20,100 nucleotides of DNA. Origin: an uncultured Clostridia bacterium. Lineage in GTDB: Bacteria; Bacillota; Clostridia; TANB77; CAG-508. Position numbers and translations under genes: made by a program. Below the pieces are notes generated by a model. The model worked only from the letters and a program-made list of their open reading frames with translations. It was not told the origin of the DNA and ran no database searches. Positions within the stretch are counted from its first letter, which is position 1. Each line of letters starts with the position of its first letter. Below are positions 1 through 7,614 of the stretch, piece after piece. The stretch covers positions 1 through 20,100 of the forward strand of contig CANQZP010000019.1 of NCBI GenBank assembly GCA_947628395.1. The letters are read 5' to 3'.

Positions 1-80
1 GTTTAATGCGAGTAGCATTATTACAGCCCCATTGGGGAAAAACAACCAGAAAAATAGATAAATCCCTGGGAGCGGTCGTC
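1..80 (+). ncRNA. 3' half of a putative structured RNA or repeat (class unknown)
   Basis: Bases 5-9 and 15-19 form a small hairpin (AATGC, loop GAGTA, GCATT). Bases 23-29 (ACAGCCC), 30-35 (CATTGG), 42-46 (ACAAC) and 55-67 are exactly the 3' arms that pair with 5' arms found at 20032-20085. Only the inner hairpin is complete here; the rest depends on the copy at the other end of the window. Strand is a guess, because an inverted-repeat structure folds on both strands. I could not assign a family; an Rfam covariance search would decide. Confidence 0.4.
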
Positions 81-188
81 AAACATTCCAAATTTTTAAA
101 GCACAAAAAAAGCCTACAGATTTTGCTATAGCACAAAACCCATAGACTTTTTAATCTATGTTACTCTTACATTATTTAAACAACTATT

Positions 189-211
189 TGTGTGTGTGTG
201 TGTGTGTGTGT
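189..211. repeat. (TG)11 dinucleotide microsatellite
   Basis: Eleven TG units plus one T, uninterrupted. It lies in non-coding DNA about 150 bases beyond the clpX stop. Long dinucleotide tracts are uncommon in bacterial chromosomes and tend to vary in length by slippage. No promoter or start codon is placed so that length change would switch a gene, so I infer no phase-variation role. Confidence 0.85.
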
Positions 212-331
212 ACTCTTGCAAGACTTTCAAGCTTTTTCATTTGTAATCTTTCCTTTCAAAATTTATATTATTATCTTACATATAAAAAATCAAAAAGTCA
301 ATACCAAATATTTGATTTTTACAATATTTTA

Positions 332-349
332 GCGGGTTTAAAAACCCGC
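332..349 (-). terminator. Probable clpX terminator hairpin
   Basis: GCGGGTTT and AAACCCGC form an 8-bp stem sixteen bases beyond the clpX stop codon. The following T-tract on the minus strand is weak (TAAAATATT), so termination efficiency is uncertain. Confidence 0.5.
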
Positions 350-364
350 CATTTATTATATTAT

Positions 365-1681
365 CTAAGCCGTTTCTGTTTTTTCATTATTTTTCTTTTT
401 TGGCTTTTTTATTTTAGTATGCTTTACAGGCTCCTTGTTCTCATCAATTACAAGTTTTGGTTGAGAATGATTATCAACTGTCTCTTCTGTAATTATACAT
501 TTTGCAATCTTCTCATTACTAGGAATATCATACATTACATCTCTCATGATTTCCTCAATAATTGATCTTAAACCTCTTGCACCAGTATTTCTCTCAATAG
601 CCTTATCAACAATCTTCTCTAAAGCAGTTTGTTCAAATTCTAATTCAACTCCATCAAGCTCAACTAATTTTTTATATTGCTTTACTAATGAATTCTTTGG
701 CTTTGTAACTATCTCAATTAAAGCATCTTTAGTAAGCTCATCTAAAGTTGCAATTATTGGTAATCTTCCTACAAATTCAGGAATCATTCCAAATTTAAGC
801 AAATCTTGAGGTAATAATTCTTTGAATATTTCATGTCTGTTAATATCTTTTTGACTTTCTATTTTAGCTCCAAATCCTATAGACTTTTTACCAGTTCTAT
901 CTTGAATAATTTTCTCAATTCCCTCAAAAGCTCCACCACAGATAAACAAAATATTTTCTGTATTGATTTGTAAAAATTCTTGATGTGGATGCTTTCTACC
1001 ACCTTGAGGTGGTACTGATGCAGTAGTTCCTTCTATAATTTTAAGAAGTGCTTGTTGAACACCTTCACCACTTACATCTCTTGTTATTGAAGGATTCTCA
1101 GATTTTCTAGATATTTTATCTATTTCATCTATATAAATTATTCCTTTTTCCGCCTTTTCAATATCATAATCAGCAGATTGTATCAATTTAAGTAAAATAT
1201 TTTCTACATCTTCACCTACATATCCTGCCTCTGTCAAAGTAGTAGCATCAGCTATAGCAAAAGGAACATTCAAAACTTTAGCAAGAGTTTGTGCTAAAAG
1301 TGTTTTACCACAACCAGTAGGGCCTAATAATAATATATTACTTTTTTGAATTTCAACATCATCAATCAAATCTAAATTATTTATTCTTTTATAATGATTA
1401 TATACAGCTACTGATAATGTTTTTTTAGCTTCTTCTTGACCAATTACATAATCATCTAAAATTTGCTTTATTTCTGCAGGTGTTGGTATTTTTTCTTCTT
1501 CTACCTCTTCTAGTTCTACATCTTCTTCATACATTTCATCTTCAATTATCTCTTGGCAAACAAGTATACATTCATCACAAATATATGCACCTGGACCTGC
1601 AATAATCTTTTTTACACTTTCTTGTGGTTTTCCACAAAAAGAACATTTTATATTTTTAGTTTTATCTTTATTATTTGGCAT
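365..1681 (-). CDS. clpX: ATP-dependent Clp protease ATP-binding subunit ClpX
   Basis: ClpX is the AAA+ unfoldase that recognises tagged or damaged proteins and feeds them into ClpP. The 438-residue protein has the N-terminal C4 zinc finger (two CxxC pairs within residues 14-40), Walker A GPTGCGKT near 120, Walker B IIYIDEID near 181, the RKHPHQ pore loop and the GFGA loop. The C-terminus is a Lys-rich extension (KKPKKK) slightly longer than typical ClpX. The start has a GAGGTG ribosome binding site. It is the last gene of tig-clpP-clpX, 44 bases after clpP, matching its partner's position. Assignment is secure. Confidence 0.98.
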   Translation of the reverse strand: MPNNKDKTKNIKCSFCGKPQESVKKIIAGPGAYICDECILVCQEIIEDEMYEEDVELEEVEEEKIPTPAEIKQILDDYVIGQEEAKKTLSVAVYNHYKRINNLDLIDDVEIQKSNILLLGPTGCGKTLLAQTLAKVLNVPFAIADATTLTEAGYVGEDVENILLKLIQSADYDIEKAEKGIIYIDEIDKISRKSENPSITRDVSGEGVQQALLKIIEGTTASVPPQGGRKHPHQEFLQINTENILFICGGAFEGIEKIIQDRTGKKSIGFGAKIESQKDINRHEIFKELLPQDLLKFGMIPEFVGRLPIIATLDELTKDALIEIVTKPKNSLVKQYKKLVELDGVELEFEQTALEKIVDKAIERNTGARGLRSIIEEIMRDVMYDIPSNEKIAKCIITEETVDNHSQPKLVIDENKEPVKHTKIKKPKKKNNEKTETA

Positions 1682-1725
1682 TACACACCTCTTTTTATAA
1701 TAAATTTTCTTTTGTCTTTTTTAAG

Positions 1726-2325
1726 TTATGGTCTTTCCTTTATGATTTCATCTATTAAACCATATTCTAAGGCTTCTTCAGCTGTCATATAATTATCTCT
1801 TTCAGTATCTCTTTCAATTGTAGCTAAATCTTGACCTGTTTTTTCGCTTAAAAATTTATTTAATTTTTCTCTTGTCTTTACCATGTGGTCTGCATGTATT
1901 TTTATTTCTGTTGTTTGTCCAGAAAGTCCTCCTGATATTAATGGTTGATGAATCAATATTTCTGCATTAGGAGTAGCTAATCTCTTTCCTTTAGTACCTG
2001 CAGCAAGAAGTACAGCACCCATACTAGCAGCTAAACCTACACATATAGTAGATACTGGACATTTTATATAATTTATTGTATCTACTATAGCCATTCCGTC
2101 TGTAATAGAACCTCCAGGGCTGTTGATATAAAGATGTATTTCTTTATCTGGATCTTCTGACTCTAAAAATAATAACTGAGCCACAACTAAACTTGCAGAT
2201 ACATGATTAACATCTTCTGATAAAAATATTATCCTATCTTTTAATAATCTTGAGAAAATATCATAAGATCTTTCTCCTTTGCTTGTTTGTTCAATTACAT
2301 AAGGAACTAAACTGTTATCTAACAT
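1726..2325 (-). CDS. clpP: ATP-dependent Clp protease proteolytic subunit ClpP
   Basis: ClpP is the barrel-shaped serine protease that partners ClpX. The protein has 199 residues, the normal length. The catalytic triad is visible as Ser101 (GLAASMG), His126 (ILIHQPL) and Asp177 (second Asp of ERDTERD). The oligomerisation and substrate-strand segment (INSPGGS, residues 68-73) is intact. There is no long propeptide: the start is followed directly by the LVPYVIEQ sequence typical of the processed N-terminus. An AGGAGGAG-type ribosome binding site precedes the ATG. It lies 82 bases after tig and 44 before clpX, consistent with one transcript. Confidence 0.98.
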   Translation of the reverse strand: MLDNSLVPYVIEQTSKGERSYDIFSRLLKDRIIFLSEDVNHVSASLVVAQLLFLESEDPDKEIHLYINSPGGSITDGMAIVDTINYIKCPVSTICVGLAASMGAVLLAAGTKGKRLATPNAEILIHQPLISGGLSGQTTEIKIHADHMVKTREKLNKFLSEKTGQDLATIERDTERDNYMTAEEALEYGLIDEIIKERP

Positions 2326-2407
2326 AAAAAACTCCTCCTCTTTTGAATAAATTTATATATAATATGTAAAAATCTCTTTTTCGAAATATGTCTTTCACTA
2401 TCTGAAA

Positions 2408-3691
2408 TTATTTGATTTTTGCATTATCTACTATATATTTAACTGTTTTTTCAGATTTTATACTTGATTCAATATATTTTTTGAATTCTTCATTGTCTTT
2501 TAATTCTTCTTCTTTTCTTCCATAGCTTTCAGCCATTTCTTTTATTTTTTCATTCATTTCTTCATCTGTAGCTTCGATTTTTGCATCTTCACATACAGCT
2601 TCTAAAATTAATCTTGTTTTTACAGATTTTTCAGCTTGTGGTCTCATTTCTTCTCTAAAATCTGCTTTTGTTTTATTGATTAATTTTAAATATTGATCTA
2701 ATTTCATACCTTGGTAAGATAATCTTCTAGATAAATCTTCTTCCATAGCATCAATTTCGCTTTCAAACATTCCAGATGGTATATCAATTTCTGTAGCATT
2801 GCAAACTGCTTCAACAGCTTTATCTTCTAATTCATATTTAGCTCTATTTTCATTTTGTTCTTCTAATTTTTTCTTTATATCAGCTTTTAATTCTTTAATA
2901 GTTTCGAATTCACTAACATCTTTAGCAAATTCATCATCCATTTCTGGTAATTCTTTTACTTTGATTTCATGAAGTTTTACTTTGAAAGTAGCATCTTTTC
3001 CAGCTAAATCTTTAGAAAAATATTCATCTGGGAATTTTACTTTAATTTCTTTTTCTTCTTCTATTTTCATTCCAATAATTTGATCTTCAAAACCATCTAT
3101 AAAAGACTTACTACCGATTTCTAATTCATGGTTTTCTGCTTTTCCACCTTCAAAAGCTTTTCCATCAACAAATCCTTCAAAATCAATAACTGTAAAATCT
3201 CCATTTTTTACAGCTCTATCCTCTACATTTACCATTCTAGAATTCTTGTCAGCCATTTGTTTTAATTCTTTTTCGATATCTTCATCTGTTACCTTATATT
3301 CGATTTTTTCTAATTCTATTCCTTTATATTTTCCAGGTTTAACTTCTGGCTTCGTTTGTACTACAGCTGTAAAAATTAAATCTTTTCCTTTTTCCATTTG
3401 AACAATATCAATTTCAGGCTTGCTAACTGCCTCTATCTTGTTTTCTTTTAATTCTTCATCATATATTTCTGGAACGATTTCATTAAAAGCATCTTCATAA
3501 AAGATTTCTACTCCATAATATTTTTCTGCAATATTCATAGGAACTTTACCTTTTCTAAAACCAGGTACGCTAAAATATTTTGCATTTTTCTTAAAAACTT
3601 TAGCTATTCCTTCTTCAAATTTTTTTGCTTCAATTGTGAATTCTAATTTTAATTCATTATTATTTTCTGTCTTTTCTATTTTTAAACTCAT
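2408..3691 (-). CDS. tig: Trigger factor (ribosome-associated chaperone and peptidyl-prolyl isomerase)
   Basis: Trigger factor binds ribosomal protein L23 at the exit tunnel and shields nascent chains. The 427-residue protein shows the three expected parts. The N-terminal ribosome-binding domain has the GFRKGKVP signature near residue 44. The FKBP-type isomerase domain spans about 150-245 (DGKAFEGG, then SFIDGFEDQIIGM). The rest is a helical, Lys/Glu-rich C-terminal chaperone domain. The ribosome binding site is GGAGG before ATG. It is the first gene of tig-clpP-clpX and starts just after the terminator of the upstream rpsB-tsf unit; I do not see a clear promoter in the 40 bases between. Confidence 0.97.
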   Translation of the reverse strand: MSLKIEKTENNNELKLEFTIEAKKFEEGIAKVFKKNAKYFSVPGFRKGKVPMNIAEKYYGVEIFYEDAFNEIVPEIYDEELKENKIEAVSKPEIDIVQMEKGKDLIFTAVVQTKPEVKPGKYKGIELEKIEYKVTDEDIEKELKQMADKNSRMVNVEDRAVKNGDFTVIDFEGFVDGKAFEGGKAENHELEIGSKSFIDGFEDQIIGMKIEEEKEIKVKFPDEYFSKDLAGKDATFKVKLHEIKVKELPEMDDEFAKDVSEFETIKELKADIKKKLEEQNENRAKYELEDKAVEAVCNATEIDIPSGMFESEIDAMEEDLSRRLSYQGMKLDQYLKLINKTKADFREEMRPQAEKSVKTRLILEAVCEDAKIEATDEEMNEKIKEMAESYGRKEEELKDNEEFKKYIESSIKSEKTVKYIVDNAKIK

Positions 3692-3730
3692 TTCTAATTT
3701 CCTCCATTTATTTTAGCTCTTAAAAAAGCA

Positions 3731-3757
3731 AGGATTGCTTTTCATTTTAGCAATCCT
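3731..3757 (-). terminator. Intrinsic terminator of the rpsB-tsf operon
   Basis: On the minus strand AGGATTGCT and AGCAATCCT form a perfect 9-bp stem with a 9-base loop, and the T-run TTTTTT follows directly. It sits 25 bases beyond the tsf stop and before tig, so it closes the rpsB-tsf unit. Confidence 0.85.
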
Positions 3758-3784
3758 CTTTTGTTGATAAATAAATTTTTAAAG

Positions 3785-4660
3785 TTATTTAATTTGTTTC
3801 ATAACTTCTTCAGCAAAGTTTTCTTCTTTTTTCTCTAAACCTTCACCTTTTTCAAATCTTACATATTCTACTATTTTATAACCTTTTTGTTCTAATAATT
3901 TTCCAACTTTAATAGAAGAATCTTTAACAAATTCTTGCTCTAATAAACAAATTTCTCCATAGAATTTTCCTATTCTACCTTGAACCATTTTTTCAGCTAT
4001 TTCTGCAGGTTTTCCTTCATTCATAGCTTGAGCTTTTAAAATTTCCATTTCTTTTTCAACTTTTTCAGTTGGAACAGATTCTCTATCTAAATATTCAGGT
4101 CTAGCTGCAGCGATTTGCATACAAATATCTTTAGCAACTTCGCTATCACCTTTTTCAAAATTAACTAAAACACCGATTTTTCCGTCACCATGAATATAGC
4201 TTTCTACTAATCCATCAGTTTCAAATCTAGCAAATCTTCTTATTGTCATATTTTCTCCTATAGTAGCTATTTTATCTGTTAAAACTTCTTTAACTGTTTT
4301 ATCTGTATCTAAATATTTTTGATTTAATAAATCTTCTACATCTTTTGGATTTTTTTCAGCAACTTGAAGAGCTACTTCTTGTACAAATTTTTTAAACTCT
4401 TCATTTTTAGCTACGAAATCAGTTTCAGCATTAACTTCTACTATACTTCCTATTTTTTTATCATCAGAAACATAAGCATAAACTAATCCTTCAGCAGCTA
4501 TTCTATCTGATTTTTTAGCAGCTTTAGCTATTCCTCTTTCTCTTAATAATTCTGCTGCTTTTTCCATATCTCCATCTGTCTCTGTTAAAACTTTCTTGCA
4601 ATCCATCATACCAGCACCTGTTTTTTCTCTTAATTGTTTTACAAGTTCCGCAGTAATCAT
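3785..4660 (-). CDS. tsf: Translation elongation factor Ts
   Basis: EF-Ts is the nucleotide-exchange factor that recycles EF-Tu-GDP. The 291-residue protein begins with the UBA-like domain (VKQLREKTGAGMMDCKKVL, residues 7-25) and contains the TDFVAKN motif near residue 80 that contacts EF-Tu. Length fits the full two-subdomain form. The gene follows rpsB by 45 bases in the near-universal rpsB-tsf order, and is followed by a strong terminator. The ribosome binding site is AGGAGGTAC before ATG. Confidence 0.98.
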   Translation of the reverse strand: MITAELVKQLREKTGAGMMDCKKVLTETDGDMEKAAELLRERGIAKAAKKSDRIAAEGLVYAYVSDDKKIGSIVEVNAETDFVAKNEEFKKFVQEVALQVAEKNPKDVEDLLNQKYLDTDKTVKEVLTDKIATIGENMTIRRFARFETDGLVESYIHGDGKIGVLVNFEKGDSEVAKDICMQIAAARPEYLDRESVPTEKVEKEMEILKAQAMNEGKPAEIAEKMVQGRIGKFYGEICLLEQEFVKDSSIKVGKLLEQKGYKIVEYVRFEKGEGLEKKEENFAEEVMKQIK

Positions 4661-4705
4661 TATAGTACCTCCTAATTATTTATAATTTAAAATTCTTAAA
4701 AAATA

Positions 4706-5491
4706 TTATTCTTCTACTTCCTCTGTAGCTTCATTTTCTACAACTTCTTCGATATCAGTTTCTTCTGAAGTTTCTTCTACTGCCATTTCTTCTTCTATAT
4801 CTGCAGCTTCTCCTTGTCTTCCTTCTATAACTGCATTAGCCATAACATCTGTTATTAATTTTACAGCTCTTATAGCATCATCATTTCCTGGAATTGGATA
4901 ATCTACATCTTCTGGGCTACAGTTAGTATCAACTAAACCTACTACAGGGATATTTAATTTTTTAGCTTCTAATATAGCTATTCTTTCTTTCTTAGGATCA
5001 ACTACAAAAATTACTCCTGGTAAATCTTTCATTTCTTTAATTCCACCAAGATTTTTTTCTAATTTTTCCATCTCAGCTCTTAATCCAATAACTTCTTTTT
5101 TAGGAAGAACATCAAAAGTTCCATCTTCTTCCATTTTTTCTAAATCTTTTAATCTTTGAATTCTTTTTTGAATTGTACCAAAGTTTGTAAGCATTCCACC
5201 TAACCATCTTTGGTCTACATAGAACATATTACATTTTATAGCTGCTTCTTTAATACATTCTTGAGCTTGTTTCTTTGTTCCTACAAAAAGAATATCCTTT
5301 CCTTCTTCAGCTTGTTCTTTTAAGAACTTATAAGCCTCATCTAATTTTTTTGATGTCTTTTGTAAATCGATAATATGGATACCATTTCTAGCTTGAAAAA
5401 TATATTCAGCCATTTTAGGATCCCATCTTCTAGTTTGATGTCCAAAATGAACACCTGCTTCTAGTAATTGTTTCATTGCAACTACTGCCAT
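4706..5491 (-). CDS. rpsB: 30S ribosomal protein S2
   Basis: S2 binds the 30S subunit between head and body and is needed for S1 or leader interactions. The 261-residue protein has the N-terminal signature LLEAGVHFGHQTRRWDPKM and the VDPKKERIAILEA and GLVDTNCSPEDVDYPIPGNDD segments of the family. About 35 C-terminal residues are almost all Glu, Val, Thr and Asp, an acidic tail longer than in many homologues. It is the first gene of the rpsB-tsf operon, with AGGAGG before ATG, a clear promoter and a foldable leader. Confidence 0.98.
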   Translation of the reverse strand: MAVVAMKQLLEAGVHFGHQTRRWDPKMAEYIFQARNGIHIIDLQKTSKKLDEAYKFLKEQAEEGKDILFVGTKKQAQECIKEAAIKCNMFYVDQRWLGGMLTNFGTIQKRIQRLKDLEKMEEDGTFDVLPKKEVIGLRAEMEKLEKNLGGIKEMKDLPGVIFVVDPKKERIAILEAKKLNIPVVGLVDTNCSPEDVDYPIPGNDDAIRAVKLITDVMANAVIEGRQGEAADIEEEMAVEETSEETDIEEVVENEATEEVEE

Positions 5492-5518
5492 TTTAAATTC
5501 CTCCTTGTTTTTTACTTC

Positions 5519-5588
5519 CGTAAGCTTTGAATTTTAGCATTTAGGACCACTTAAATTACTTTAAGCACAAGCCTAAACTAAACTTACG
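5519..5588 (-). promoter_or_regulatory. Structured 5' leader of rpsB mRNA (candidate autoregulatory element)
   Basis: Between promoter and start codon, four nested complementary pairs are visible: CGTAAG/CTTACG (5519-5524 with 5583-5588), TTTAG/CTAAA (5533-5537 with 5578-5582), TTAGG/CCTAA (5541-5545 with 5572-5576), and CTTAAA/TTTAAG closing a 4-base loop (5550-5565). The leader transcript would fold as one long interrupted hairpin ending just before the ribosome binding site. Ribosomal-protein operons are often feedback-controlled through such leaders; binding of S2 here is inference. Confidence 0.5.
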
Positions 5589-5605
5589 TGTTTTTTAACT
5601 CGTTT

Positions 5606-5634
5606 ATTATATCAGAATATTTTTGCTTTGGCAA
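5606..5634 (-). promoter_or_regulatory. Promoter of rpsB-tsf
   Basis: Minus strand TTGCCA (5629-5634), 17-base spacer, TATAAT (5606-5611). This is a near-consensus housekeeping promoter about 115 bases before the rpsB ATG, leaving a leader of roughly 105 bases. Confidence 0.8.
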
Positions 5635-5677
5635 TACCTATTTACAAATTTTACCCTTTTTTGGTTACAGGATAATA

Positions 5678-5852
5678 CATGAAGAAAATTCAATGAAAAA
5701 ATATTTTATTGTAAAAAGTGTAGGGGCGGGCCTTGCGTCCGCCCAAAGGAAGAAAAATATATGATAAAAGGGCGGAGACAAGCCCCGCCCCTACATATAC
5801 ATGAGAAGAACTCAATGATAAGAATATTTATAAAAAAACGTAGTGGCAATTA
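5678..5852. repeat. Duplicated repeat segment with REP-like palindromes
   Basis: Arms at 5720-5744 and 5770-5794 are inverted copies matching at 22 of 25 positions, beginning GTAGGGGCGGG. Each half also contains its own GGGCG...CGCCC palindrome. The A-rich flanks are repeated too: 5678-5719 resembles 5800-5839 (both start CATGA and contain TCAATGA). The region looks like a tandem duplication of a unit made of an A-rich leader plus a GTAGGGGCG-type palindrome. The long hairpin also sits where transcription from the metallophosphoesterase gene would end. Confidence 0.75.
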
Positions 5853-5862
5853 TTAATCGCCC
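5840..5862 (-). repeat. REP-like palindrome copy overlapping a gene end
   Basis: Read on the minus strand this is the same 23-base palindrome found at 7725-7747, with two mismatches (GGGCGATTAATAATTGCC against GGGCGATTAATAATCGCC). It contains the last codons and the stop of the metallophosphoesterase gene. Confidence 0.75.
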
Positions 5863-6566
5863 TCCTTTATTTTCTTAAGTTCAAAATTCAAATAATCTGA
5901 ACTTACTAATAAATAAGTTATATTATTTCTTTCTCCTTCAAACGCTTGACTACTTGAATCCCCATGAAGATGTCCATATACACATGTACTTACATTATAC
6001 TCCTCCATTACTTTAGTCAAATCAATTTCTGACTTAGGCATAATATCTTTTGTAAAAGGAGGATAATGCATACATACTAGAATTTCTTTATCTTCACCTT
6101 TTTCTTCTTTTATTTTTTCAAGAATCATCTCTAATCTTAGCTTCTCTCTTTTTTGTATTTTTTCGTTTTCTTCTTTATTATCAAGCACCCAGCCTCTTAC
6201 ACCAGTTATAATTATATTCTCATATTCAAAATAATTATTTTGGATAAAATCTATATTATCAAAATTATTTTCTTTTAAGAAATTCCTCATTTTAGTTAAA
6301 GTATCCCACCAATAATCGTGATTTCCCTTAAGTAATAACTTTTTTCCAGGTAAACTACTTAAATATTTAAAATCTTCATAAGTATCTTTTAAATTCATTG
6401 CCCAAGAAAAATCTCCAGGAAGTATTACTAAATCATTATCATTTACTTTATTTATCCAATTTTGTTTTATCTTTTCTGCGTGATTTTCCCAATTTACTCC
6501 AAAAATATCCATTGGTTTATTAGTTCCAAAAGATAAATGTAAATCTCCTATAACAAAAATTGACAT
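5853..6566 (-). CDS. Metallophosphoesterase (calcineurin-like phosphohydrolase)
   Basis: A 237-residue single-domain phosphoesterase of unknown substrate. All metal-binding blocks are present in order: GDLHLS (7-12), GDFSW (51-55), GNHDYWW (81-87), MHYPP (about 165) and YGHLHG (about 197). It resembles the predicted phosphohydrolases often annotated simply as metallophosphoesterase. Its start lies 2 bases after the tsaD stop, so it is probably translated by coupling in the same message. The final residues Gly-Asp and the stop TAA come from a repeat palindrome (5840-5862), so the C-terminus may have been trimmed or altered by that element. Confidence 0.9.
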   Translation of the reverse strand: MSIFVIGDLHLSFGTNKPMDIFGVNWENHAEKIKQNWINKVNDNDLVILPGDFSWAMNLKDTYEDFKYLSSLPGKKLLLKGNHDYWWDTLTKMRNFLKENNFDNIDFIQNNYFEYENIIITGVRGWVLDNKEENEKIQKREKLRLEMILEKIKEEKGEDKEILVCMHYPPFTKDIMPKSEIDLTKVMEEYNVSTCVYGHLHGDSSSQAFEGERNNITYLLVSSDYLNFELKKIKEGD

Positions 6567-6568
6567 AT

Positions 6569-7571
6569 TTATTTATCCTCTCCAATTTTTAAATTAGGTA
6601 CTGCATTTAATTTTAAATCAGATTTTTTTCCAGCAATATAATTATAATATCCAGCAGATGCAATCATTGCCGCATTATCTGTGCACAATTTAAGCTCTGG
6701 ATAATATACTTTTAAGTTTTCTTCTTTGGCTAGCTTATCAAAAGCATCTCTTATAAATACATTTGCAGATACTCCTCCTGCTAAAACTATTTTATCCATT
6801 TTAGTTTGATTAACTGCTTTTTTTACATTATGTACTAACATTTCTGTAGATGCTTTTTCAAATCCTAAACATAGATTAGCTTTATCTATATTAGGATCTT
6901 TGTGGTTCAAATTTATCACAGCAGTTTTTATTCCGCTAAATGAAAAATCCAAATTTTCGAAATGAGTTACTGGTAATAGACAAGGTTCTTTTCCTTCTTT
7001 AGCAAGTTTTTCAACTTTAGGTCCTCCTGGATATCCGAAGTCCTACCACTCTAGCTACCTTATCAAAAGCTTCTCCAATTGCATCATCTCTTGTCTTTCC
7101 TAAAATTTCGAACTCATTATAATCATTCACTTTTACAAGATGAGTATGTCCACCAGAAATTATTAAACATAAGAAAGGTGGCTCTAAATCTTTATATGTA
7201 ATATAGTTAGCAGCAATATGACCTTCAATGTGATTAACTCCAACTAAAGGCTTTCCTGTAGCAAAGCTTAACCCCTTAGCATAAGAAACGCCTACAAGCA
7301 AAGCACCAACAAGACCAGGTCCATAAGTTGTAGAAATTACATCTATATCTTCTATATTCATTTTTGCAGTCTTAAGTGCTTCATCCATAACATTTGCAAT
7401 AACTTCAACATGGCATCTTGAAGCAATTTCAGGAACTACTCCTCCATATTCTGTATGGATTTTTATCTGTGAATTAATTACATTAGAAAGAACTTCTCTA
7501 CCATTTTTTACAACTGATACAGAAGTTTCATCACAACTTGTTTCAATTCCTAATACAAATACATCCTTCAT
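6569..7571 (-). CDS. tsaD: tRNA N6-adenosine threonylcarbamoyltransferase TsaD, interrupted by a +1 shift
   Basis: TsaD transfers threonylcarbamoyl to A37 of ANN-decoding tRNAs with TsaB and TsaE. Frame 0 (7571 down to 7017) gives residues 1-178 with GIETSCDETS (8-17), the metal-binding histidines in NHIEGH (114, 118) and ISGGHTH. At codon 179 (CGG, 7035-7037) it runs into a stop six codons on. Skipping base 7037 joins it to the second frame and restores LGYPGGPKVEKLAKEG, DFSFSGIKTA and VLAGGVSAN. The repaired protein has 333 residues, normal for TsaD. TsaD is essential in most bacteria, so a dead gene is unlikely; programmed or tolerated frameshifting, or a sequencing insertion, are the options. 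Confidence 0.93.
7033..7039 (-). other. Candidate +1 frameshift site in tsaD (CTT CGG AT)
   Basis: Minus-strand heptamer TTCGGAT. The frame-0 reading is GGA CTT CGG ATA; the conserved protein needs GGA CTT GGA TAT. A P-site tRNA on CTT could re-pair one base on with TTC, then GGA enters. AGGA lies immediately upstream as a weak Shine-Dalgarno-like element. The same heptamer and phase occur in ppaC. Confidence 0.6.
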
Positions 7572-7614
7572 TTTCTATTCCTTTTTTAAAATATCCTTTT
7601 ATACTTTTGGTACC

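Larger units (their letters stand above)
1..364. other. Intergenic region downstream of clpX with partial structured RNA, hairpins and TG tract
   Basis: No convincing gene. The first 80 bases are one half of a foldable element completed by the window's last 70 bases (separate entry). Bases 141-160 form a 6-bp hairpin (CATAGA/TCTATG). Bases 189-211 are a (TG)11 dinucleotide tract. Bases 332-349 are a GC-rich hairpin next to the clpX stop. A 135-codon open frame crosses the region at 158-565, but it translates the TG tract as alternating Cys-Val and then runs antisense to clpX, so I do not accept it as a gene. Confidence 0.6.

Noticed and set aside
158..565. 135-codon plus-strand open frame beginning near the TG tract
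   Set aside because: It translates the dinucleotide tract into Cys-Val repeats and then overlaps clpX antisense, with no ribosome binding site.
546..1792. Plus-strand open frames opposite clpX and clpP
   Set aside because: Shadow frames of strongly conserved minus-strand genes; no start signals or recognisable domains.
5720..5794. Inverted repeat as an insertion-sequence remnant
   Set aside because: No transposase fragment lies between or near the arms; size and symmetry fit a REP-like palindrome pair.
7035..7037. tsaD as a pseudogene
   Set aside because: Only one base is out of place, all family motifs are intact on both sides, and the enzyme is usually essential; ppaC shows the same lesion in the same context.
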